Shown in pieces: positions 53,601-61,893 of a stretch of DNA of 64,000 nt (position 1 is its first letter; each line of letters opens with the position of its first letter). Under the pieces are notes generated by a model. It made no database searches. It worked only from the letters and a program-made list of their open reading frames with translations, and was not told the DNA's origin. Source of the DNA: Helicobacter canis. Lineage in GTDB: Bacteria; Campylobacterota; Campylobacteria; Campylobacterales; Helicobacteraceae. Position numbers and translations under genes: made by a program. The stretch covers positions 806,001 through 870,000 of the forward strand of contig NZ_UGHV01000001.1 of the NCBI RefSeq assembly GCF_900451095.1. The letters run 5' to 3'.

Positions 53601-54932
53601 ATGTTCAAGGCAATTCTCCCCCTAAGCTTCGTGGTATTTTTGCGATTTTTAGGGCTATTTATCGTGCTACCTGTGATTTCTTTGTATGTTGCAGAATTTG
53701 GCGAGACTTCAGCGATCTTGCTAGGGCTAGCGGTGAGTGGGGCATATCTTACGCAAATCATCTTCCAAACGCCCTTTGGAATCCTAAGCGATAAAATCGA
53801 TCGCAAAAAGGTCGTTATGGCAGGGCTTTTGATTTTTCTTATCGGCTCTGTTATGTGCGCATTAGCCGATAATATTTATATGCTTATCCTTGGGCGATTT
53901 ATCCAAGGAGCAGGCGCGATAGGCGGTGTGGTAAGCGCGCAGATCACTGATCTTGTGCGAGAAGAGCAGCGCACAGGGGCTATGGCGATTATGGGTGGGG
54001 GGATATTTGCTAGCTTTACACTTGCTATGCTTATTGGTCCAATCATCGGCGGCTATGTCGGCGTGGCGTGGCTCTTTTGGCTTACAGCACTACTGACAGT
54101 TATCTCAATGATCTTGCTCCTTGTAGTCCCTGCTACACCTAAAATCTCCTACTCTTTTAAGCAAAAACCACAAAAAAGCGCGCGCAATCTCAATCTCACC
54201 ATTATGAATTGCAGCTCCTTTTTAGAAAAAATGTTTATGACGCTTATTTTTGTGGTGATTCCTCTGTGCTTTGTCAATGAGCTAGGAGCGCATAAAGAAG
54301 ATTTATGGAAGATCTACACTCCAGCGGCACTTTGTGGGATTTTCGCCCTAGCACCTGCGAGTATTTTGGCAGAGAAGTATGGCAGGGCGAAGCTCGTGCT
54401 AGGCTATGGTGTGGGGCTATTTTTGATCGCATATATGCTGCTTGCCATTGGTGGGGCGGAAAACTACTTATGGCTTTTTGTGGCTGGGATCACGCTATTT
54501 TTCATAGGGTTTGCGACTTTAGAGCCTATAATGCAATCACTCACAAGCAAGTATGCTAAGGCGCACGAGAGAGGCAAGGCATTAGGAGTTTTCACCACTT
54601 ATGCGTATGCAGGGTCGTTTGCAGGTGGGGTGCTAGGGGGCGTGCTATACCACCATTTTGGGATTATGTGGATAGGGATTATTGTCTCAATCATTTGTGT
54701 GCTATGGCTAGGCTCTTTGCTCTTCCTAGCAAACCCCACAAAGCAGAAAAATCTCTATCTCCCCATAAGCGAGTATGCTAGCGACAAAATCGCTACCCTA
54801 GAATCCACAAATGGCATTATCGAAATCTACACCAACGACACAGAAGGCGTGATTGTTTTAAAATACAATAGCGATATGCTTGATACGCACAATGCCCAAG
54901 CCATAGCCGATACCATAAAGAAGCCCCAATGA
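53601..54932 (+). CDS. Major facilitator superfamily transporter (YajR-like)
   Basis: The 443-residue protein has about 12 membrane segments in two halves and the MFS motif A variant GILSDKIDRKKV between segments 2 and 3, with RFIQGAGAIGG after it. A short cytoplasmic C-terminal domain (residues about 385-443) resembles the ferredoxin-like tail of YajR. It probably exports drugs or metabolites; the substrate is unknown. It overlaps ttcA by four bases. Confidence 0.88.
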   Translation: MFKAILPLSFVVFLRFLGLFIVLPVISLYVAEFGETSAILLGLAVSGAYLTQIIFQTPFGILSDKIDRKKVVMAGLLIFLIGSVMCALADNIYMLILGRFIQGAGAIGGVVSAQITDLVREEQRTGAMAIMGGGIFASFTLAMLIGPIIGGYVGVAWLFWLTALLTVISMILLLVVPATPKISYSFKQKPQKSARNLNLTIMNCSSFLEKMFMTLIFVVIPLCFVNELGAHKEDLWKIYTPAALCGIFALAPASILAEKYGRAKLVLGYGVGLFLIAYMLLAIGGAENYLWLFVAGITLFFIGFATLEPIMQSLTSKYAKAHERGKALGVFTTYAYAGSFAGGVLGGVLYHHFGIMWIGIIVSIICVLWLGSLLFLANPTKQKNLYLPISEYASDKIATLESTNGIIEIYTNDTEGVIVLKYNSDMLDTHNAQAIADTIKKPQ

Positions 54933-55702
54933 CAGCCCCTATAATTAGCAAAAAAATCCTAAACATCGTAGGGCGCACCAATGCCAAATACAAGCTTATA
55001 CAAGAGGGCGATAGAATCCTACTAGGGCTAAGTGGAGGCAAGGACTCTATGCTGCTTGCTACAATCCTTGCTTATATGAAAAAGCACGCGCCTTTTTCCT
55101 TTGACTTTAAGGCAGTTACGATTGATTATGGCAGAGGCGGGGAGTATGACTACATCATCAAGTATTGTGAGCAAAACAATATCCCTTATGAGAGAATCCG
55201 CACAGATATTTATAAGATTTTAGAAGAGCATAAACGAGAGGGGACAATTTACTGCAGCTTTTGCTCTAGAATGCGCCGCGGCAGTCTCTATACGCTTGCA
55301 CTAGAAGGCGGCTTTAACAAAATCGCCCTAGGACATCACTTAGATGATGCGGTGGAGAGCTTTTTTATGAATCTTAGCTTTAATGGTGCGCTGCGCTCTA
55401 TGCCGCCCATTTATCGCGCGCAAAATGGCTTATATGTCCTGCGACCGATGATTTTCGTGCGTGAGCGACAGATCCGTGATTTTATCGCTCATAACAACAT
55501 CTACATAGCCCCTGATTGCAACTGCCCGATAAATTGGCTGCCTGAAGACAAACGCCCCAAATCTCGCGCCAACACCAAAAAAATGCTAGAAACCCTAGAG
55601 CTTGAGAATCCACTTTTATTCAAATCGCTAAAAAATGCCTTTAGCAATATACACGCAAATAGCTTCTGTGATGAGCGATTTTTAGACCCGCAAGAATCCT
55701 AG
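54929..55702 (+). CDS. ttcA: tRNA 2-thiocytidine-32 synthetase TtcA
   Basis: The 257-residue enzyme thiolates C32 of certain tRNAs. The PP-loop SGGKDS is at residues 35-40, cluster cysteines Cys109 and Cys112 lie in CSFCSRMRRG, and a later Cys is in PDCNCP. GHHLDDAVESF follows the CXXC. It ends seven bases before the convergent thrB stop. Confidence 0.93.
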   Translation: MTAPIISKKILNIVGRTNAKYKLIQEGDRILLGLSGGKDSMLLATILAYMKKHAPFSFDFKAVTIDYGRGGEYDYIIKYCEQNNIPYERIRTDIYKILEEHKREGTIYCSFCSRMRRGSLYTLALEGGFNKIALGHHLDDAVESFFMNLSFNGALRSMPPIYRAQNGLYVLRPMIFVRERQIRDFIAHNNIYIAPDCNCPINWLPEDKRPKSRANTKKMLETLELENPLLFKSLKNAFSNIHANSFCDERFLDPQES

Positions 55703-55709
55703 CTAGAAT

Positions 55710-56612
55710 CTATATCTTCTCATCGCTAAAAATAAGCCCATCATTATCAAGTCGCATAGGGATCACGCGAAAATGCTGGAATCTATCTTGCAAGGCTTGA
55801 AGCAAGCGGCTCATATCGCCCTCTAAACAGAGATTAAAAAAGCTACTCCCACTGCCTGAAAGTGTGCTCATTAGCGCGCCATTTTCTAGTGCGCATTTTT
55901 GCACGCTAAAAAGCACAGGATATTGGCGCATTCTGCGCTCTTGGTGGAGCTTATCTCTGCTTGCTAGCCTTAGCAAATCCCACTTTTCTTGCATAATCGC
56001 CGCGCTTAAGACACTTGTGTGCGACATATTGTAGATGACATCTTGGCTTGAGTATTTTTTGGGCAGGCTTTGGCGAGAGTATTTAGTCGAGATAGAGCGA
56101 TTGGGGATCACCATAACCGCGCGTAAATATGCAGGCATAGTATGCGTAATGACACTTACCTTCCTAGAATCCACCCTGCCCCCTAGCATAGAGATAGTAA
56201 ATCCCCCAAACGCCGCTGGAGCGATATTATCAGGGTGTGGCTCATAGACTAGGGCTTGCTCTAAAATATCTTGCTTGTTTATAGGGAGATTTGCCACCTT
56301 ATGTGCTGCTGCGATCGCCCCCACAATCACTGCCGAGCTGCTGCCCATACCCCTTGATACAGGGATTTTGTTAAAAAACTCAAAGCGGAATTCTCTCTCA
56401 TCTACCCCCAAATGCTCCAAGGTCTTGCGGAAAATTTTTACAAACATATTATCCGCTAAAAATCGCTGCACCCCCTGCCCCTCTCCATAGATCTCCACGC
56501 TACTCTCACGCGCCCTTGTGATATGAAACTCATTGCGAAAATCTAGACTAAGCCCAAGCACATCAAGTCCGGGTCCCAAATTAGCACTTGTAGCAGGCAC
56601 ACTAAGAATCAT
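55710..56612 (-). CDS. thrB: Homoserine kinase
   Basis: The 300-residue GHMP kinase phosphorylates homoserine for threonine synthesis. It has the N-terminal PATSANLGPGLDVLG segment, the ATP-binding PVSRGMGSSSA motif near residue 88, and the C-terminal STLSGSGSS. It continues the aspartate pathway begun by LysC (19549-20760). A TATAAT box lies at 56637-56642. Confidence 0.95.
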   Translation of the reverse strand: MILSVPATSANLGPGLDVLGLSLDFRNEFHITRARESSVEIYGEGQGVQRFLADNMFVKIFRKTLEHLGVDEREFRFEFFNKIPVSRGMGSSSAVIVGAIAAAHKVANLPINKQDILEQALVYEPHPDNIAPAAFGGFTISMLGGRVDSRKVSVITHTMPAYLRAVMVIPNRSISTKYSRQSLPKKYSSQDVIYNMSHTSVLSAAIMQEKWDLLRLASRDKLHQERRMRQYPVLFSVQKCALENGALMSTLSGSGSSFFNLCLEGDMSRLLQALQDRFQHFRVIPMRLDNDGLIFSDEKI

Positions 56613-56636
56613 TTATCCCCTTTAGTTTTTAATGCA

Positions 56637-56642
56637 ATTATA
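56637..56642 (-). promoter_or_regulatory. Predicted -10 box of thrB
   Basis: TATAAT on the minus strand in TGCTATAATTGC (an extended TGxTATAAT form), 24 bases before the thrB ATG. Confidence 0.6.
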
Positions 56643-56649
56643 GCAAAGG

Positions 56650-57555
56650 CTAAGTTTTTCGATAGACTAAGATTAGCCCCCCAAAGACAATCGCACCAAT
56701 GCCAAGCAGCATTAGCACACTAGGCACGCCATCAAACGCCACGCCAATTAGCACAGAAAACACCACATCAAGATAGCTCACGCCTGCGACTATGCCAGCC
56801 TTTTTGGCTACGCCATAGCTTTTGGTAATGTGGATTTGATACAGCACGCCAATAATCCCCATAGCCCCGATAAACACCCACGACTTCACATCTGGCATAA
56901 CAAAAGGCGCGATGAAAAAATCCAGCCCACTAGGGGCGTAAAATGCCCCTATCATCATAGAGCAAAGTGGCAGAATCGTCCCAATAGCGATAAATGAAAA
57001 GGCGATATACTCTGTGGGATAGAAATTGCGCAAGCTACGCACGCTCACAAGAGCCAATGCGGCAAAAAACCCACTCACCACACCAAGCATAGCATTTTTG
57101 CTATCAATTTGTATTAGGCTAGCATCAAAGGGCTGGAAAATACAAAGCACCCCAGCAAACGCGATGAAAATCCCCACCCAACCGCGCAGCCCTATGCTTT
57201 CTTTAAACAAGAAAAACGCAATAAGCGTGATGAAAATAGGCGAGGTCTTTTGAAAAGCAAATGCCCCACCAAGCGAAATATGCGCGACATTATAAAAAAA
57301 CAAATATAAAGAAATCGTCCCCACAAGTCCTCGAAAAAGCAGTAGGAAAAAATGCCCCCCAGCCTTGTGGATTTTGACTTTACTTAGCAGATAGAGCATA
57401 AATACCATTCCAATAGCATTGCGGAAAAACATAATCTCAATGCTAGGCAACCCCTCTTGACTTAAAATCTTTGCACACATACCTATAAGAGCAAACTCTA
57501 GGCAGGCAAGCACCATAAAATACACGCCAAGATTATGTCTAATCACTGCAAACAT
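56650..57555 (-). CDS. EamA/DMT-superfamily permease
   Basis: The 301-residue protein has about ten membrane segments and two EamA repeats (FFRNAIGMVFMLYLL in the first, FIGAMGIIGVLYQIHITKSY in the second). Family members export amino acids, nucleobases or metabolites. Its location before thrB could hint at threonine or homoserine export, but nothing in the sequence proves this. Confidence 0.85.
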   Translation of the reverse strand: MFAVIRHNLGVYFMVLACLEFALIGMCAKILSQEGLPSIEIMFFRNAIGMVFMLYLLSKVKIHKAGGHFFLLLFRGLVGTISLYLFFYNVAHISLGGAFAFQKTSPIFITLIAFFLFKESIGLRGWVGIFIAFAGVLCIFQPFDASLIQIDSKNAMLGVVSGFFAALALVSVRSLRNFYPTEYIAFSFIAIGTILPLCSMMIGAFYAPSGLDFFIAPFVMPDVKSWVFIGAMGIIGVLYQIHITKSYGVAKKAGIVAGVSYLDVVFSVLIGVAFDGVPSVLMLLGIGAIVFGGLILVYRKT

Positions 57556-57689
57556 TTCACACCTTCTGGATTCTACTATGCTTCACGCACGGCTTTTGCC
57601 GCTTGCAATCTCTACAACCTGATCTCTTACAACCTGCCATAGCTAAAAGTGGATTCTAGTAAGCAAAGCACTGCAATCATCTGCCTAGG

Positions 57690-58934
57690 CTATGGATTGA
57701 CTAAACGCTCTATCCTAGATTGAATGCTCACGATATTATAACGCGCTTGGTTGATGTTTGTCTGCATTGTTGTAAGCAGTAGTTGGGCGTTGATTAGCTC
57801 GGTGTAAGTGGAGAGATTTTGCAAATAGCGGTTGTTTGTGATGATGTAATTCTCTTTGGCTTGGTGGAGAGAATCTTGCGAGATAGTAAGCTGGTGCTTG
57901 GCATTGGCATAATCACGCAAAAGCCCATCGATTTGCAAGCTCGCATTTCTCTCATACTGCAAGAGATTTTGCCTAAGCGCGTATAAATCATACTTTTTGA
58001 CCTGATAGGCAAAGCCATCGCGCAAGCCGTTGAAGAAATTTAGCGTGAAGTTTAGTCGCACTTGTGATTGCAAGCCGTAGTAGTTGTTTGCCCTGCCTGC
58101 GCCATCGATATACCAATGTTTAATGCCTGTTAGATCAAGCTGGGGGAGAAACTGCGCCTTTGTCATTTGGAAGGCTAGATCCGCGGATTTGACTTGGGAT
58201 TTGACTAGGAGATAGTCGGGATTGCGCTCTAGAATCTCTGCGATTAAATGCTGCTTGTCATAAATGTGTAAATGCACCTTTTGTATCTCTTCTATTTGCT
58301 CTACTTGCACACTCTCCCCAAGCAAATTCTCTAGCTCATTAAGCGCGTAGGTTAGATTCATCTTGGCATTTTCTAGGGAAATATTGGCATTAGAGAGTTG
58401 TAGCTGCATTGTAAGCACTTCATTTTTGGCACGCAAGCCCTGCTGGTAGAAAGAATTTGCCTTTTTAAGCTGCTCATTAAGCAAGCGGGCGGATTCTTGC
58501 GCGGTGTTTAGCAAAGCCTTGCTCTGTAAGATTTTGATATATGCAAGTCTAGTGTTTAGGATAATATCTGCTCTAGCGCTATGGAGCAAAAACTGCTGGC
58601 GGACAAGATTTTGCTTAGATTCTGCGGTGGTCAAATAGTCTTTAAATCCACGGAAGAGATTTATACTCGCGCTTAAGTTTATGTCGTTTAAAGAATAGTG
58701 CGGCGAGAGACTTGGGGCATTGTAGCTATATGTATAGCCGCTACTAAGCGTGGGCAAAAAATTCGCGTAGGTGGAGTATTTGTTGTAAGTAGCAGCAGAG
58801 ACATAGTGCATTTGGCTTTGCACTTTTGCTGAGTAGCGTAGGGCTTTATCGATGGCTTCTTCTAGCGACAATCCGCTCAAAGCCACACAGCTAAACACAG
58901 CATAAACACACAAACTTCTACATAATATCTTCAA
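57690..58934 (-). CDS. TolC-family outer-membrane efflux protein
   Basis: The 414-residue protein has a signal peptide (residues 1-20) and the two helical repeats of TolC proteins, with LSLEEAIDKAL at the mature N-terminus and long coiled stretches near 130-215 and 320-410. It should form a trimeric outer-membrane channel. No membrane-fusion or inner-membrane pump gene is adjacent in the window, so its partner is unknown. A class A motif lies just downstream (57649-57661). Confidence 0.88.
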   Translation of the reverse strand: MKILCRSLCVYAVFSCVALSGLSLEEAIDKALRYSAKVQSQMHYVSAATYNKYSTYANFLPTLSSGYTYSYNAPSLSPHYSLNDINLSASINLFRGFKDYLTTAESKQNLVRQQFLLHSARADIILNTRLAYIKILQSKALLNTAQESARLLNEQLKKANSFYQQGLRAKNEVLTMQLQLSNANISLENAKMNLTYALNELENLLGESVQVEQIEEIQKVHLHIYDKQHLIAEILERNPDYLLVKSQVKSADLAFQMTKAQFLPQLDLTGIKHWYIDGAGRANNYYGLQSQVRLNFTLNFFNGLRDGFAYQVKKYDLYALRQNLLQYERNASLQIDGLLRDYANAKHQLTISQDSLHQAKENYIITNNRYLQNLSTYTELINAQLLLTTMQTNINQARYNIVSIQSRIERLVNP

Positions 58935-58951
58935 GCATTATCCTTGCATAT

Positions 58952-59581
58952 CTAGGGAATATCATAGCGCACAGCCTTGATAAACTTAGGCTTCCAATAG
59001 CTATGAGAAAGACTAGCAATTTTCGCGCCACCTTTTGCTGATAGGTGCAGAAACTCGCCATCTTGTAGATAAATCCCCACATGATAGCCAAGCGCACCTC
59101 GCCCTGTTTTGAAAAACACCAAATCCCCCGCTTGTAGCTTGCTTTGCTTGATCTTTTTGCCGCCTTTCATTTGATCAATAGTCGTGCGAGGGAGCTGTGC
59201 CCCAAAGCTCTCACTAAACACACTTTGCACAAAGCCACTGCAGTCTGCTCCGCTCCTTTTCACACCTCCAGAGACATAGGGCGTAAATTTCCAGCGACTC
59301 TGCTGGGAGAGGAGCACGCCAATCACACTAGAATCCACTTTTTCATCATTTGGGTTTGTGGATTGCCACGCCGCTTGCGTGACTTTCGATGATGATTGGG
59401 GTATTTTGTCAAAAGTGGATTCTAGGGCAGTGTGCTTGCGGCGGGATTTTTCACTCTGTGTTTGTGTGCCATAGCCTGCTTGGCGGGCGTGTGCATTAAA
59501 GTCCTGCAAAAAGCAGCCCTGCACATACACACCACAAACACCGACACAAACAACAAACCGCAAGGACACTACCGCTCGCAT
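58952..59581 (-). CDS. NlpC/P60 cell-wall peptidase, lipoprotein, with repeat insert
   Basis: The 209-residue protein begins with a hydrophobic signal and a lipobox-like VQGC (Cys23), so it is probably a lipoprotein. The NlpC/P60 domain (residues about 85-205) has catalytic Cys in ADCSGFV, His in YHVGIYL and a polar third residue in HLSAKGG. It cleaves D-gamma-glutamyl-diaminopimelate links in peptidoglycan. Residues about 50-82 are repeat-derived (LESTF, KVDSS, and a degraded class B unit). A GGAG site precedes the ATG. Confidence 0.87.
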   Translation of the reverse strand: MRAVVSLRFVVCVGVCGVYVQGCFLQDFNAHARQAGYGTQTQSEKSRRKHTALESTFDKIPQSSSKVTQAAWQSTNPNDEKVDSSVIGVLLSQQSRWKFTPYVSGGVKRSGADCSGFVQSVFSESFGAQLPRTTIDQMKGGKKIKQSKLQAGDLVFFKTGRGALGYHVGIYLQDGEFLHLSAKGGAKIASLSHSYWKPKFIKAVRYDIP

Positions 59582-59591
59582 AAAGGCTCCA

Positions 59592-59858
59592 TTATATGCG
59601 ACTTAGCTGGGCGTTAGACTCTAGGCGATTAAGCCATACAAACACTCTCACCACCGCTTCATACAGCTCCACTGGAATCTCGCTTTCAATCTCTACTTGC
59701 AAAAGCATATCCACTAGCTCTTCATTGGCAAATAAAGGGACATCGTATTCTTTAGCCTTAGCGATGATTTTTTCTGCGATACTACCCTTGCCGCTTGCTA
59801 GCACCTTTGGGGCGCGATCTTGCTGGGCGTTATAGGCTAGGGCTGCTGCTTTTTGCAT
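59592..59858 (-). CDS. flhX: FlhB C-terminal-domain homologue (FlhX)
   Basis: The 88-residue protein matches the C-terminal cytoplasmic domain of FlhB after its autocleavage site (APKVLASGKG and later DVPLFANEELVDMLL). It lacks the NPTH motif because it begins just after that position. In Helicobacter such a protein can stand in for the cleaved FlhB fragment in export switching. It lies six bases after ribE and just before nlpC, in one leftward unit. It pairs functionally with FliK, encoded at 49866-52190. Confidence 0.88.
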   Translation of the reverse strand: MQKAAALAYNAQQDRAPKVLASGKGSIAEKIIAKAKEYDVPLFANEELVDMLLQVEIESEIPVELYEAVVRVFVWLNRLESNAQLSRI

Positions 59859-59863
59859 ACGCG

Positions 59864-60523
59864 CTAATACCTTAGGGCAATATCATCAAGCTCGCTCCAG
59901 CTTGGCTTTGGCTTAGTGTTTAGAGCATTTGCGGCAAAGGCACGCATAGATTCTGCATTGCTCATTTTGGCAAGGATATGTGCCACTGATCGCACAAGCA
60001 CATCTGTTTCAATATTGACCCTGCGCCCTACGCGATAGCTTGCAAACAAGGTGTTTTGCATTGTGTGGGGGATAAGTGTGAGTGTGAAGCTATCGCGCTG
60101 CACGCTAGAAATCGTTAGGCTAATGCCATCGATTGTGATAGAGCCTTGTGGGATAGCAAGCTGCAGTGTAGGCTCATCTGCTGCTATGGTAAAAAGCGTT
60201 TGATTAGCGTGGGGATTTATGGCAGTGATTGTGCCAATGCTATCAATATGCCCCTGCACGAAATGCCCATCTAGCCGAGAGTCCGCTCGCAGTGCAGGCT
60301 CGATATGCACACACTTAGTGTAATTCTCCATAGCTACGCTTTGGGCTGAATGCTTAGAAATCTCTAGGGAAAAGCCATCGCTATGAAGTGCGATCACTGT
60401 CAAGCACATACCATTGACCGCGATACTATCGCCAATTTGCGGTGTATATGTGCTCTCAAGTCGCAAGATGTTGTTTTCTAACGCACGCACCTTTGCGATC
60501 TCTCGCACCAATCCACTAAACAT
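59864..60523 (-). CDS. ribE: Riboflavin synthase alpha subunit
   Basis: The 219-residue enzyme dismutates two lumazines to riboflavin. Two homologous lumazine-binding repeats (MFSGLVREI to about residue 95, then HFVQGHID to about 195) are present, with GDSIAVNGMCLTV in the first and GSITIDGISLTI in the second. Length is typical. A TACAAT box lies at 60560-60565. Confidence 0.95.
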   Translation of the reverse strand: MFSGLVREIAKVRALENNILRLESTYTPQIGDSIAVNGMCLTVIALHSDGFSLEISKHSAQSVAMENYTKCVHIEPALRADSRLDGHFVQGHIDSIGTITAINPHANQTLFTIAADEPTLQLAIPQGSITIDGISLTISSVQRDSFTLTLIPHTMQNTLFASYRVGRRVNIETDVLVRSVAHILAKMSNAESMRAFAANALNTKPKPSWSELDDIALRY

Positions 60524-60559
60524 ACTAGAATCCTAATTGTGTAATCTTGATAAGTGTGG

Positions 60560-60565
60560 ATTGTA
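60560..60565 (-). promoter_or_regulatory. Predicted -10 box of ribE
   Basis: TACAAT on the minus strand in TTGCTACAATCC, 36 bases before the ribE ATG; an extended TGxTACAAT form. Confidence 0.55.
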
Positions 60566-60608
60566 GCAAAACTTTGTATAGCAAACTAGGCAGTATGCAA
60601 ATTTAAGC

Positions 60609-60614
60609 TACAAT
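60609..60614 (+). promoter_or_regulatory. Predicted -10 box of tatD
   Basis: TACAAT in AGCTACAATGCGC. It overlaps an in-frame ATG at 60613, so that codon cannot be the start on this transcript; the ATG at 60640 is preferred. Confidence 0.55.
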
Positions 60615-60639
60615 GCGCAAAAACTTCAAGAGAGACACA

Positions 60640-61443
60640 ATGCAAGCCACAATGCCACTATTTATCGATACACACTGCCATCTTGATGATGAGCGTTATA
60701 TAACAGATCTAGCGCAAGTTATAGCACAAGCCAAAGAGCTTGGGGTAAAGGCGTGCATTATCCCAGCTGCTAGCCCATCTACGCTTAATCGCGCTAGAGA
60801 CATAGCCCAGCAATATCCGCATATTTACTTCGCTTGCGGACTGCACCCTTGCGAGATTAGCCACGAGAATGCTAGCATAAGCAATCGCTCCACCCTGCAA
60901 GAGTGCTTTAGCCTACTTGATGAGCCACAATGTATCGCCATAGGTGAATGTGGGCTAGATTATTACCACTTCTTAGAATCCACTTCTAAGCAGGAGCAAA
61001 AGCGCAACCAAGCAGAAGTTTTTATCGCGCATATTGAGCAGGCAATAGCGCGGGATTTGCCCCTAATTGTGCATATACGAGAAGCGAGCAATGATGCCTA
61101 TGAGATTTTATCCCAATACCCAAAGGCACGCGGTGTGCTGCACTGCTACAATGCCGATGAGATTTTGCTAAAGCTTAGTGATCGCTTTTACTATGGCATT
61201 GGTGGGGTGGCGACATTTAAAAATGCTAGAAGACTCCTAGAAGCCCTGCCTAAAATCCCATTAAATCGCATTGTCCTAGAAACTGACGCCCCCTATCTCA
61301 CCCCACACCCACACAGAGGGCAGCGCAATAGCCCAGAGTATATCCCGCTAATCGCCCAAAGAGTCGCAGAGATCTTATCAGTCCCACAAGAGCAGCTAGC
61401 AGATATTAGCACAAGTAATGCGTGTGAGTTGTTTGGTATCTAA
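60640..61443 (+). CDS. tatD: TatD-family metal-dependent DNase/hydrolase
   Basis: The protein of 267 residues is a TIM-barrel hydrolase with metal ligands in FIDTHCHLDD, the Glu in GECGLDYYH, His in VHIREA and HCYN, and the Asp in LETDAPYLTPHP. TatD proteins act as 3'-5' exonucleases or in RNA and D-aminoacyl quality control. I set the start at 60640 because the predicted -10 box covers the earlier ATG at 60613. It diverges from ribE and precedes mltD after a repeat-filled gap. Confidence 0.93.
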   Translation: MQATMPLFIDTHCHLDDERYITDLAQVIAQAKELGVKACIIPAASPSTLNRARDIAQQYPHIYFACGLHPCEISHENASISNRSTLQECFSLLDEPQCIAIGECGLDYYHFLESTSKQEQKRNQAEVFIAHIEQAIARDLPLIVHIREASNDAYEILSQYPKARGVLHCYNADEILLKLSDRFYYGIGGVATFKNARRLLEALPKIPLNRIVLETDAPYLTPHPHRGQRNSPEYIPLIAQRVAEILSVPQEQLADISTSNACELFGI

Positions 61444-61893
61444 AAGTGGATTCTAGCGGAGCGATTCAGTCTTGGGTGAGCAATGCGATTGATTACGCTA
61501 TTTTTAGGACAACCGCAGACCTCTAGTCTTGCTCTGCCCTAAAAATAGCGTAAAACAACCACAGCCCCACCACAATGCTTAGAATCGTGTTGAAGTCCAA
61601 CAAGCTTTGTGAAGTAAAATAGGCTTGCTTGCTAGAATCCACTTTTTGAAAAAGTTGATTCTAGCAATAACGCCTTTTCTCCGTCATTGCGAGCTTTGGC
61701 GCAAGACAAAGCGTGGCAATCCAAAACAAGCGACAGCGGTGCAAGGCGAAGCCGCAGCAGGTTTCTTTAGAAAACAAGCAAAGCGAAGTTTCTCTAGAAA
61801 TCCATAAAAACAAAAATACATAAAAGTGGATTCTAGGAAAATCTGCTATAATCGCGACTTTTTACTACCAATGCCAACATTCAAGGAGATGGA
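61444..61893. repeat. Repeat-filled region between tatD and mltD (copy 2 of the 190-bp element)
   Basis: This 450-bp gap has no real ORF. It holds a class A motif at 61442-61456, then copy 2 of the 190-bp element (61453-61620) with TTACGCTATTTTTAGG at 61493-61508 and its complement at 61538-61553. A near-perfect class A hairpin follows at 61631-61665, a class B unit at 61683-61722, class D units at about 61733-61800, and another class A motif at 61823-61836. The mltD promoter is at its end. Confidence 0.85.
61847..61852 (+). promoter_or_regulatory. Predicted -10 box of mltD
   Basis: TATAAT in the extended form TGCTATAAT, 41 bases before the GTG start. Confidence 0.65.
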
